Shown one piece after another: positions 55,639 through 64,000 of a stretch of DNA of 64,000 bases. Origin of the DNA: Candida dubliniensis CD36 (Eukaryota; Ascomycota; Pichiomycetes; Serinales; Debaryomycetaceae). The translations under genes and the position numbers were made by a program. Under the pieces are notes generated by a model. It was not told the DNA's origin and did not search any database. It worked only from the letters and a program-made list of their open reading frames with translations. Each line of letters opens with the position of its first letter. Position 1 is the first letter of the stretch. The stretch is from positions 124,001 through 188,000 of the forward strand of contig NC_012863.1 of the NCBI RefSeq assembly GCF_000026945.1, in the 5' to 3' direction.

Positions 55639-55846
55639 TGTTCAAAATTAGGGTGTGTAACATGGCTAATTATTAAGGATCAGCGTAATGTTTTATGTTG
55701 GTAGAGAATGTACTAATGAAGATGATACACTAATCTACTTCCTTTTATGGTAACACTTGGACATAGTAGCTCGTCCAGTGTAGAAAGGATTTTCTAGTAT
55801 ATAAAGGGTAGAATCCTCATGATTTTGTTGTATATATTTTCTATGT
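55639..55846 (+). repeat. Left inverted arm
   Basis: 208 bp from TGTTCAAAATTAGGG to TATATTTTCTATGT, inverted copy at 56325-56531. Contains TATATAAAGG at about 55798-55807, about 120 bp before the first internal ATG. Confidence 0.85.
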
Positions 55847-55959
55847 AAGTAAGCTTAATACTATAGACACCTTTCACCTACGCAGGTATCGCTTTCGATT
55901 CCAAACAAGATTAGAATTAAAATGGCGTTGTTAACAGCATTAAAATCAGTTTCAAAATT

Positions 55960-56457
55960 ATGGGTCCCAAGAATAAATCAAGTATTCCTGACGATAATCA
56001 ATTAAGTAGTGACGACGTTGAAATGGTTTCCCCAATTCATGACCCATACATTGGTCTCCCACTGGAGCAATTCCGGAAACAACAACATACCCGGATTGAG
56101 TGGGAGACACACTCCAATATCATTTTGAAAGGAGCATTAGAACCCTGGGATAACAAAAAGGGTAAGCAATTTGATGGTACAGAAAAAGTTGAAATCTTTG
56201 AAGCTGCTTTCCAAGCATTTCCAGGAATTTATGAATACACTAAGAATCCAAGTGGTGGTTTCCAGGTTATGCGTGATATGAACGTCAATTACACGAATGA
56301 TGCTGAAAAGAATTTTATTGCTGAACATAGAAAATATATACAACAAAATCATGAGGATTCTACCCTTTATATATTAGAAATCCTTTCTACACTGGACGAG
56401 CTACTATGTCCAAGTGTTACCATAAAAGGAAGTAGATTAGTGTATTATCTTCATTAG
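55960..56457 (+). CDS. Unrecognised 165-aa reading frame inside the inverted-repeat element
   Basis: Not recognised. The frame begins MGPKNKSSIPDDNQ and is charged and polar, with LEQFRKQQHTRIEWETHSN and a Trp/Pro segment GALEPWDNKKGKQFDGTEK, then helical sequence. Residues from about 122 onward lie in the right arm, so the C terminus is arm-derived and the original protein was probably longer or truncated here. An earlier ATG at 55922 opens a short frame in another phase (27 codons). No transposase or zinc knuckle is seen; a retroelement gag fragment is possible but unproven. Confidence 0.4.
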   Translation: MGPKNKSSIPDDNQLSSDDVEMVSPIHDPYIGLPLEQFRKQQHTRIEWETHSNIILKGALEPWDNKKGKQFDGTEKVEIFEAAFQAFPGIYEYTKNPSGGFQVMRDMNVNYTNDAEKNFIAEHRKYIQQNHEDSTLYILEILSTLDELLCPSVTIKGSRLVYYLH

Positions 56458-56531
56458 TACATTCTCTACCAACATGAAACATTCCGCTGATCCTTAATAA
56501 TTAGCCATGTTACACACCCTAATTTTGAACA
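56325..56531 (-). repeat. Right inverted arm
   Basis: Reverse complement of the left arm with about four substitutions and one indel (about 97-98% identity by eye). It holds the last 45 codons of the internal frame. Confidence 0.85.
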
Positions 56532-56536
56532 TTATT
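56532..56536. repeat. Target-site duplication, right (TTATT)
   Basis: TTATT directly after the terminus GAACA, matching 55634-55638. Confidence 0.7.
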
Positions 56537-57771
56537 AATTATACTTTGAGGAATTAGTCGGGTTCGAAGGTTAATATTTTAAGATTCCTAAGTTTAATTG
56601 TATTCACACATCTGTATAAAGGTTTGCTGCATTGTAAGTGGTATTTTTCACTTTTAGTCTATTTGAATTTCTCGAGATATTGAATGATTATAATAGAGAA
56701 GGATATAATAATAATAGAAGTAAAATCAAATCACCTGATTATTTAGATAATACAGTATAGTAGTAGTAGTAGTATTAATTGAATTGGTTGTTGTTGTTGT
56801 TGTCAACCAAACATGTTTTGTTAAGAGTTTTGAACAAGCTAACCTCATCGCACTTAAGTGGCAATAAAAAAAAATTGTTTTCGAAACTCCGAAAAAAAGA
56901 AATTTTTTAATTTCTCCTCACCTCTCTATATGCAGTATGCAGTACATAACAACACCGCCAGCAACAAGAAGAAGAAGAAATTATCCACAATACACGAACA
57001 AAAAGAAGAACCAGCCTATAAATAAATATGCAGCCAATCGTAGCTGCTACCAAACACGGAAGAAAGCGAAATAGAATATATAAAAAAAAAAAGAAATATA
57101 ATAACGAACGGAATTTATCGGCTTAATTAAAGAGTTAATATAATACTTGCATACATTTATTATTATTAATCAATAAATCCACTTCCCCTCTTCTTCTACT
57201 ACTACTTGACATGATACATTATATATATATATATATATATATTCACACAAGTAATCGCCACATTCTTTTCCTTCTAATTATTCTACACTAAAAGTTATGG
57301 AATTATAGATCAACTTCCTACCACTACATTGACATTGACACTCACTTCCATTTCCACTTCCACCACATCTTTATCCCACACATCAAACTTATTCCCATAA
57401 CTAACTAGTTCTTACTCTTTCTCTTCCTTCCCCATTTTTGCATTCAACACGTCACCACAACACATCTCTTACCCATTTGCTTGATTTGTCATTTTTCATT
57501 TGCTTACATCGTGGATTCCTAGTTTTATTCATTCAGTCCCCCCCCCATAAACTTGAACTAGATTCAATAACTATCTAATTAAATTTTACTATTCTCCAAC
57601 TAGATTTAATACTATTCTGTTTTTCCCTATCGTGATTTGAAAGCTGTAGTTTAAAAACCAAACACACACATATATACACCTTTCCTTTCCATACCAATAT
57701 AAATCATTCAACATTTAATTTTTTTTTTTTTTACAACCCACTACTTTATAAAAGATATAACTTCTCATAAT
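56537..57771. other. 1.2-kb promoter region of PTC7
   Basis: AT-rich DNA with TAG repeats near 56758-56773, a long (AT)n at 57221-57242, a C8 run at about 57539-57546, and pyrimidine-rich sequence before the PTC7 ATG. No gene is seen. Confidence 0.5.
57221..57242. repeat. (AT)n microsatellite
   Basis: Uninterrupted AT dinucleotides over 22 bp upstream of PTC7; probably length-variable. Confidence 0.8.
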
Positions 57772-59025
57772 ATGTCATCTGCTAGAAAAATTCTACTACA
57801 ATCTATCCTCACAACATCATCTAAACAACTTACCACACTAACAAGTATAAGGCCAACCTATTCAATTATAATTAAACAAAGAAATTATTCTGGCTCATCC
57901 ATTTTCAAAGGTGCAAGAAATTATTTTCTTGGATTTCGAAATAATTCAGGAGAAGATTCTCAAACCAGCAATAACAACTCATCAATGCATTATGATTCAG
58001 TTGATGAACTGATTCCATATGTTCAATATCCATTATTTACAAAAGAACAATTAAAGAAAATTGCTACGGATAAATTTAATTTACAAGTTGGACATGCATC
58101 ATTTGGATATCATTCAGATTCAATTGTCCCCTCGATTAATTCATTGAGTGATTTAACTGATCCTACCCTGTTAAATAGTTTATTACCAAGAAGAAGACCT
58201 CAAGGATCACCTAGTGATACATTAAGTATTAAAGCTGGTGATGATACCATGTTAGTTTCCCCCACAGTAATAGCTGTTGCTGATGGAGTTAGTGGTTGGG
58301 AAAGTGATGGTATAACTTCATCTTCAGGTATTTGGTCAAGATCTATGGTGGAAACTTTTAGTCGATTAATGACAGAATATAAATTAAATCATTTCCCTCA
58401 TTATTTAAATCAACGAGATATTCAAGAAATTTTAGATGATTCTTATTTACATACTTCTCATTTAATGGATTTACAAAAATTAAATGGTTCATCTACATTA
58501 ATTTTAGGGATGCTTAATGGTGATTTATTATCAATTATAAGTATTGGTGATTCAAAAATTTTCATTATTAGAGATGGAAAAATAATTTTAACTAATGAAG
58601 AACAAACTAAAGCAGGATTATGTCCAGAACAAATAGGTACTCATACTTTAGATCATTTACCTTCAGATATTGCTTGGATCAAATCATTCAAATTAATGGA
58701 AGGTGATTATATTTTAATGTGTTCTGATGGTATTAGTGATAATTTATATGAATGGGAAATTTTAAATTATTTAAATGATTGGATTAATGCTAAACGTAAT
58801 AATGTTAAAACTATTGCCAGCAAATTATTGATTAAAGCTAAAGAAGTTGCATTTGATGATTATGCTTATACTCCTTATAATGAAAAAGTCAATTCATTAA
58901 GTAACACAGGTAGTGGTGGAACTAATCATCAACATAGTCAAGGTGGTAAAGTTGATGATATGTCAGTGATTATTGCTAAAGTTGAATTAAATAAAAAAGA
59001 TGGTTCTAAATTGATAATCAATTAG
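57772..59025 (+). CDS. PTC7: Mitochondrial type 2C protein phosphatase
   Basis: PP2C phosphatase of the Ptc7 (PPTC7) group, which acts in mitochondria, for example on Coq7 in coenzyme Q synthesis. The N terminus (residues 1-50, Arg/Lys/Ser/Thr, acid-free) is a presequence. Metal-binding and catalytic motifs are ADGVSGWESDG, SIGDSKIFIIRDG, CSDGISDNLYEWE and the C-terminal DDMSVIIAKVEL. At 417 aa it is longer than S. cerevisiae Ptc7 (343 aa), partly from a Ser/Asn-rich linker at 55-70. No intron is visible, so the spliced/unspliced dual localisation known in S. cerevisiae is not expected here. Confidence 0.88.
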   Translation: MSSARKILLQSILTTSSKQLTTLTSIRPTYSIIIKQRNYSGSSIFKGARNYFLGFRNNSGEDSQTSNNNSSMHYDSVDELIPYVQYPLFTKEQLKKIATDKFNLQVGHASFGYHSDSIVPSINSLSDLTDPTLLNSLLPRRRPQGSPSDTLSIKAGDDTMLVSPTVIAVADGVSGWESDGITSSSGIWSRSMVETFSRLMTEYKLNHFPHYLNQRDIQEILDDSYLHTSHLMDLQKLNGSSTLILGMLNGDLLSIISIGDSKIFIIRDGKIILTNEEQTKAGLCPEQIGTHTLDHLPSDIAWIKSFKLMEGDYILMCSDGISDNLYEWEILNYLNDWINAKRNNVKTIASKLLIKAKEVAFDDYAYTPYNEKVNSLSNTGSGGTNHQHSQGGKVDDMSVIIAKVELNKKDGSKLIIN

Positions 59026-59341
59026 AGATTGCTATTACCAGCAAATTTTTGCTAAATTAGGGAGAGTTATTTTTTTTTTTTTTTTGCATTAAAAGTTATT
59101 CATATACACATACACTTTTGGTTTTTGGGGTTTGGGATTTTTTTTTATATAATGTTACTCTTGATATTTGGGTTTAGTTAGTTTTAAATAAAGGAAGAAA
59201 TAGAGAAAGAAAGAAAGTGCTTTCACTTGCTAAAAAGTACATCTACTACTAATAATAATATACATATATAATGCATAAATTTTAAAAATAAGCAACTCTT
59301 TCTATTAAATTATACTTTTCTATTTTCAAATTCCTATTTGG
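59026..59341. other. PTC7-MDN1 intergenic region
   Basis: A 316-bp AT-rich gap between convergent 3' ends with a T run at 59070-59085 and GAAAGAAAGAAAG near 59204. No gene. Confidence 0.5.
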
Positions 59342-62300
59342 TTAAATTGATGATATTTCTGAAAAATATTGTCTTAATATCAAAGCCAACATTTCTGGTA
59401 ATTCTTGAATATTTTTAACCACTACATAAAATTCAAATGGGAAAGAATCTAAATATTTATCAACTTTTAAAATCATTCCTCCAGTGTTATTATCAGTTAC
59501 ATAACTCACTTGTTGCATATCCATAATTGATTCATTTTTACCAGTAGTAGAAGTGGTTATTCCATCAATAATAACAAATACCATCATGATTTTTTCTTCT
59601 CTAGCTTTTCTTACCATTCTTAATATAGTTTCATGATCTTCACATACTCCATCAGATAAAATAATTTGTAATTGCCATAAATCATTATTACCACCATTAA
59701 TAGTTGATTTTGCATCTTGGAATATTTTCAATGATTCATTACATAATAATTTCATATCAGTTTTAGTTTGTTGGAAATCAAACCATTGGAAAATTTTCGC
59801 TCCCATTTCTTGAGAATTATTAAATGGTTTATTAAATGATTGAACAACTTTAACATCTTCACCAAATCTAACAATTGATAATCCACCACTTTCTAATTGA
59901 CTTAATGCTTTAGAAACAAGTGCAATACTATGAAATGCCAATTCAGTGGATTTACTTTCACTCATTGATTTAGAATCATCAACTGCTATCATGATTTGAT
60001 ATTGTCTTTTCGATGGTTTGGTTCTTCTTAACCAAATTTTATCTTTTTTGAAATCAGAAGCAATATATGGAATAATTCGTTTCATATTTAATCTTTTCCC
60101 AGTTTTATAATCACCTCGTAATTTTGTCGCTAATGTAGGTTCTAAAATTAACCGTAATTGTTCACATAATCCTGAAGCTAATTCTTGAGTGGCCAATTCA
60201 CTATTTTTCCATAATTTACGAGCAACTTCTAATTCAATTGGTGGGGTATTATTAATTTCATCAAGTTCTATTGGTGATACATTCTCAGACATTTCTTCAT
60301 CATCCAATTCTTCTTCTTCTTCTTCTTCTTCCTCGTCATCAATTTCATTGGATTTCATCATATCTTCTAAATTATCAGTGATTTTTCTTTCTCCCATAAA
60401 GGCACTCTTTGCTTCACCTTCAAAATCACCATCAGGATTATCATCTTTAATTTCGCCCGATTCTAAATCATCCATTTCCTCTTCATTCTCCTCATCTTTT
60501 TCTTCCTTTATTTCAATATCTTCTTGACCTTCATTCTCTTCCTCCTCATCATCAATGGCTTTATCTTCATCAATTGATTGTACTTGCTCTTTATCAGCTG
60601 CTCCTAAGGCTTGAGTATCAAAATCAGCATTCTCACCATCAACATGTTGAAATTCATCCGGTTTAATATTTGCTGAATTTTCTTCTTCATTATCTTTCTC
60701 TTGTTGTTCTTGTTTAATAACATCCAAAATTTCTTGTCGACGACGATGAAATTCTTTTAATGAATCTCCTAATTGTTTTAATGATTCATTAGCTTTTTCA
60801 CGAGCATCATCTTGTACAGATTTATCTTCTTCTTCTTCCTCAGACTTTTGTTGGTTCTCTTGTTGATCCATTGAAGCAGCAGTTCCTGAGGCACCAATAT
60901 CATTATTTTCTTCCATAACTTGATTATCGGCACCTTCTCCTTTTTCTCCAGATTCTTGTTTTACAGCTGAATCCATATCAACATCTTCAGTATCAATATT
61001 ATTGGCTCCTTCAATACCTTCTGCTGTTGGTTCTTGATCATCATTATCATTGTCATTTCCTCCTTCTTCATTTTCTGGTGAAGGTTTTTCATTATCTTCA
61101 CCAACAAGATCATCTTCATTTTCTGATTCCATGACATCTTCATTGATTTCATTATTACCATTAGATTCGTTGTCAACATCATTTTCCTCAGGTTCTTCTT
61201 CAAGTTCTTCTTCTCTTTCTTCATTGGTTGGATCCATTTCTTCATCTTCTTCACCGTTATCATTGGATTTTTCCTCATCATGTTCATCATCTTTCATTTC
61301 AATATCATCATCCAAATTATCATCGAATTTATCACCATCTTCATCTTCTTCATCTTCTCCTTTCATTTCATCATCATCATCATTATCTAAATTCATATCT
61401 TCAGGTAAATCTAATGTCTCAGTTTCAGGCACATGATCTTCCAATTTTTCATTCTCATCTTCATTATTCTTTACATCATCTTCTTGTTCACCAACATCTT
61501 TCTCATCATCTCCATCATCGCCTTCTTCCTGTTGTTCCTCTTTTTCATCTTCATTACCTTCCTTATTGTCATTATTATCTTTAGGTTTAGTTTCATTTTC
61601 TTCATCTTCCATTGCTTCCATTTCATCATCATTATTATTATTGGAATTTTCTGGTAATTTATCTGAATCTTTCTCCTTTTTATCCTCTTTAACTTCTTCA
61701 TCCCACATTTTTTCATCAATGGCATTAGGATCTAAATCATCAATATCATCAATTTCTTCATCCAATTCTTCTTCATTATCGCTGTTCCCCTTTTCTTCAT
61801 CATCATCTTTTTCTTGATCTGATGCTTCTTCTAATTGTCCAGCCATATCACCTTCAATATCAACTGCATCATCATTTCCTTCTTCTTCTTCTCCTTCATC
61901 TTTTTCTTTATTTTCTTCATTTGGTTGTTGAGCTTGTTCAGATAAATCTTCATCATCTTCAACATCATTAGAATTATTTTGTGCCCCTTCTCCATCACCT
62001 AATCCAGTACCATCATGTAAATTATTATTATCATCTTTTTGTTCATTTGGTGCCTCTGGAGTACAAAACCCTTTCGTTGCCAATGTATAAAGTGATGACG
62101 ATAAGATAAATGTCGCTTTTGAAAGATCATAATAATTTAATCTAACTTTACCAAATATTTTCAAACATAATTGGTAATAATGATTCAATATGGGGAAGGT
62201 GAATGAAGTTAATGCTGATATCAATTTTGATGATTGTTGATTATGTTCCACTAATGATATATTTTCAATACATTTTTGTAATTTATTACCAATGGTTAAT

Positions 62301-64000
62301 AAATGAAGATTTTTCATGTAATTGGTGATTTTATGTTGTGATAAAATTAACCAATCATCATCATCTCGACTAATTTCTTGATTCTTTTCTTGAATTTCCA
62401 TGATTTTTTGAACAGCTACTAAAATTGATGTTGTGAAAATTCTAAATTCTTTTTCAACATTTTCAATAGTTTCCACACATGTTAAAGAAGTTGAAGATTC
62501 AATATTACCATTAGCATGTGAATTATTAGTTATCCAATTCAATATGGTATCTGCAACAAATGCAAGTTGTTTATGTTCTGATTTCCATTTTTCCAATGTT
62601 ATTATCAATTCATTAACGAATTTAGAAAAATTTTCAACATTTCCAATTGTAATACTAGTGGATTGAACAACATTACTTTCATCATTAATGGAATACACAA
62701 GCTCATTTAATTTATTCTTTAACATATAAAACATGGCAACATTTGTATCATTAAATCCAAATTTTGTAATTGATTCCAAAGTCGTTATACCATAATCCAA
62801 TAATTTAGGTAACCACATCTTAATAATTCTAATATTATCAACATTCAATTTAATGGAATCTTTTACACTAATAGGTGTCAATGTAGCTGATAAATTATTA
62901 AGATTAGCCACAGTATGGAATCCATTATACCAAGAATTAAATGTAGCAATATTATCTGCTAATTTCTTAATTGGGACTCGATTAACAATTAATGAATGAA
63001 TCAAATTTTCAGTAGCAGAAAGTCCCTTTTCTTTATCAACTTGAGGAACTTCATCAGCATGAGCAGAAGTAGAACTACTAACTGCAGCTCTAAGTCTTGG
63101 TAATAAATCCAATATTTTAAAGAAATAACAGTCAGATCCTTGAGCAATAGTATTTTGGAAACTAACGGAATTGGCAATTATAAGATTGACTGATTTTTGT
63201 GTAGCAAGGATATCAGAACGGGAACTTGTTTTCAATCCTGATCGTCTAATTTCACGTAATGTGTCACTCAATAATTTTCTTTTCTGGGTTTTCAATGCTG
63301 CAATCAATTTTTTATTTGATTCTTTAAATTCTGATGGAGTTTCTTTTCTTAATCTTTCCATATCAGATACAACTTCATGAGCAAAGTCTAAGAAATTTGG
63401 CAATTGTTCTTGGGAAATCCTCTCAACATACACTTTCATATTGTTTTCAATGACATTTAGATTTTGAAGTCTCTTTGGTCTTTCAATCCAACTAGGAATC
63501 TCTTTAACAATTTGTATTTCATTACCTGTAACAATAGATTGAATTTGTGGTAATTTAACCAGATCTAATGTACCAGCTGATTCGGTGATCCCTTGTTCAA
63601 TAATTGGTTGTACAGGAGTACCCAATACAGCACGATACTTTCTAACAATCTTATACAAATTATTATGTGAACGACGAGCACTTTGTTTCAATGCATCAAT
63701 ATTGACATCTTTCCAACTAGCCAATAAAATAACTTCAGTAATATCTTTTTCCAATCTCTTTTTAGAATCTTCAATAGTTGATAAAACCGTTGGTTGAAAT
63801 TGATCATAAAATGTAACAAAATTACACAAGGCATCAACAATTGGATGATTTTTATTAATTTCAAACGCATGATTTTTAAATGCCTTTAATAATTTCAATC
63901 GAATTGTAAATTCACCACATGTGACTTTACTCATAAATACATTCAATGCTGATAATAATTTGACTGCTGGTTCTTCTTCATTATCTCCAAGCATTGGAAT
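59342..64000 (-). CDS. MDN1: Midasin, C-terminal part (5' end outside window)
   Basis: Giant nuclear AAA+ ATPase of about 4,900 residues in S. cerevisiae (Rea1) that strips assembly factors (Ytm1, Rsa4) from pre-60S particles. The 1552 residues here are its end. The frame continues past base 64000, so the ATG at 63994 is internal. The first part is helical (linker domain). Next is a very long Asp/Glu-rich region (about 60300-61950), as in all midasins. The C-terminal MIDAS/VWA domain carries the metal site VDDSKSMSES (about 59952-59995), LSDGVCED and FVIIDGI. It is convergent with PTC7. Confidence 0.95.
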   Translation of the reverse strand: MPMLGDNEEEPAVKLLSALNVFMSKVTCGEFTIRLKLLKAFKNHAFEINKNHPIVDALCNFVTFYDQFQPTVLSTIEDSKKRLEKDITEVILLASWKDVNIDALKQSARRSHNNLYKIVRKYRAVLGTPVQPIIEQGITESAGTLDLVKLPQIQSIVTGNEIQIVKEIPSWIERPKRLQNLNVIENNMKVYVERISQEQLPNFLDFAHEVVSDMERLRKETPSEFKESNKKLIAALKTQKRKLLSDTLREIRRSGLKTSSRSDILATQKSVNLIIANSVSFQNTIAQGSDCYFFKILDLLPRLRAAVSSSTSAHADEVPQVDKEKGLSATENLIHSLIVNRVPIKKLADNIATFNSWYNGFHTVANLNNLSATLTPISVKDSIKLNVDNIRIIKMWLPKLLDYGITTLESITKFGFNDTNVAMFYMLKNKLNELVYSINDESNVVQSTSITIGNVENFSKFVNELIITLEKWKSEHKQLAFVADTILNWITNNSHANGNIESSTSLTCVETIENVEKEFRIFTTSILVAVQKIMEIQEKNQEISRDDDDWLILSQHKITNYMKNLHLLTIGNKLQKCIENISLVEHNQQSSKLISALTSFTFPILNHYYQLCLKIFGKVRLNYYDLSKATFILSSSLYTLATKGFCTPEAPNEQKDDNNNLHDGTGLGDGEGAQNNSNDVEDDEDLSEQAQQPNEENKEKDEGEEEEGNDDAVDIEGDMAGQLEEASDQEKDDDEEKGNSDNEEELDEEIDDIDDLDPNAIDEKMWDEEVKEDKKEKDSDKLPENSNNNNDDEMEAMEDEENETKPKDNNDNKEGNEDEKEEQQEEGDDGDDEKDVGEQEDDVKNNEDENEKLEDHVPETETLDLPEDMNLDNDDDDEMKGEDEEDEDGDKFDDNLDDDIEMKDDEHDEEKSNDNGEEDEEMDPTNEEREEELEEEPEENDVDNESNGNNEINEDVMESENEDDLVGEDNEKPSPENEEGGNDNDNDDQEPTAEGIEGANNIDTEDVDMDSAVKQESGEKGEGADNQVMEENNDIGASGTAASMDQQENQQKSEEEEEDKSVQDDAREKANESLKQLGDSLKEFHRRRQEILDVIKQEQQEKDNEEENSANIKPDEFQHVDGENADFDTQALGAADKEQVQSIDEDKAIDDEEEENEGQEDIEIKEEKDEENEEEMDDLESGEIKDDNPDGDFEGEAKSAFMGERKITDNLEDMMKSNEIDDEEEEEEEEELDDEEMSENVSPIELDEINNTPPIELEVARKLWKNSELATQELASGLCEQLRLILEPTLATKLRGDYKTGKRLNMKRIIPYIASDFKKDKIWLRRTKPSKRQYQIMIAVDDSKSMSESKSTELAFHSIALVSKALSQLESGGLSIVRFGEDVKVVQSFNKPFNNSQEMGAKIFQWFDFQQTKTDMKLLCNESLKIFQDAKSTINGGNNDLWQLQIILSDGVCEDHETILRMVRKAREEKIMMVFVIIDGITTSTTGKNESIMDMQQVSYVTDNNTGGMILKVDKYLDSFPFEFYVVVKNIQELPEMLALILRQYFSEISSI

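Larger units (their letters stand above)
55639..56531. mobile_element. 893-bp element with long inverted terminal arms
   Basis: Bounded by TGTTCAAAAT at the left and ATTTTGAACA at the right, with a 5-bp duplication TTATT on each side. The two arms (55639-55846 and 56325-56531) are inverted copies of about 207 bp with about four substitutions and one single-base gap. TG/CA ends plus a 5-bp duplication are what retroviral-type integrases leave, while long inverted arms resemble a MITE or foldback element. Each arm holds TATATAAAGG, like a U3 promoter. The middle 478 bp encode part of an unrecognised 165-codon frame. It is either an LTR-retroelement derivative with an inverted LTR, or a DNA element. 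Confidence 0.7.

Noticed and set aside
57772..59025. Intron in PTC7 as in S. cerevisiae
   Set aside because: No GTATGT/branch/AG set was found; the frame is continuous through the whole phosphatase domain.
61050..61436. Ser-rich frame opposite MDN1
   Set aside because: Mirror of the Asp/Glu-rich tract of midasin; GA-rich codons read as Ser/Phe on the other strand.

Overview
This is nuclear DNA of a budding yeast of the CTG clade (Candida/Lodderomyces), very close to Candida albicans. The genes are intron-poor, AT-rich, and match yeast families almost one for one (TOK1, FUN26, DPH2, MLH1, QRI7, ARO1, ELP6, TGL3, MDN1 and others). The Aro1 polypeptide is nearly the C. albicans protein as I remember it but differs at scattered positions, so a sister species such as C. 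dubliniensis is my best guess (inference; no search was run). CUG codons should then be read as serine. No prokaryotic, viral or CRISPR features were seen.

Layout. 1-12.9 kb: end of TOK1 (K+ channel), FUN26 (nucleoside transporter), DPH2 (diphthamide), a PHO13-like phosphatase, a mitochondrial P-loop NTPase, a secreted Pir-type cell-wall protein with Asp/Cys repeats, an unknown 131-aa protein, POP7 (RNase P/MRP) and an unknown 182-aa protein. 12.9-17.6 kb: a 4.8-kb gene-free stretch in front of a Zn(II)2Cys6 transcription factor (probably ZCF21). 20-38 kb: TMA22, YPP1, divergent MLH1/NSE4, QRI7, the carrier MME1, SPS19-type dienoyl-CoA reductase and a FYV8-like acidic protein. 37.7-49.2 kb: a secreted sphingomyelinase-like enzyme (ASM3), a Pin2-like membrane protein, tRNA-Gly(UCC), CCA1 and the pentafunctional ARO1. 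49.4-56.5 kb: an accessory stretch, with two identical tRNA-Gly(GCC) genes in opposite orientation enclosing a decayed LINE-type retrotransposon, then ELP6 and TGL3, then an 893-bp element with about 207-bp inverted arms and a 5-bp target duplication. 57.8-64 kb: PTC7 and the C-terminal third of midasin (MDN1), open at the window edge.

Most genes are independent housekeeping units, but translation and RNA metabolism are well represented (DPH2, POP7, TMA22, QRI7, CCA1, ELP6, MDN1, three tRNA-Gly). MLH1 and NSE4 share a divergent promoter with an ACGCGT (MCB) site that could tie DNA repair and Smc5/6 function to G1/S. The most novel object is the 55.6-56.5 kb inverted-repeat element: TG/CA termini, a TTATT duplication on both sides, a TATA-like box in each arm, and an unrecognised 165-codon reading frame that runs into one arm.
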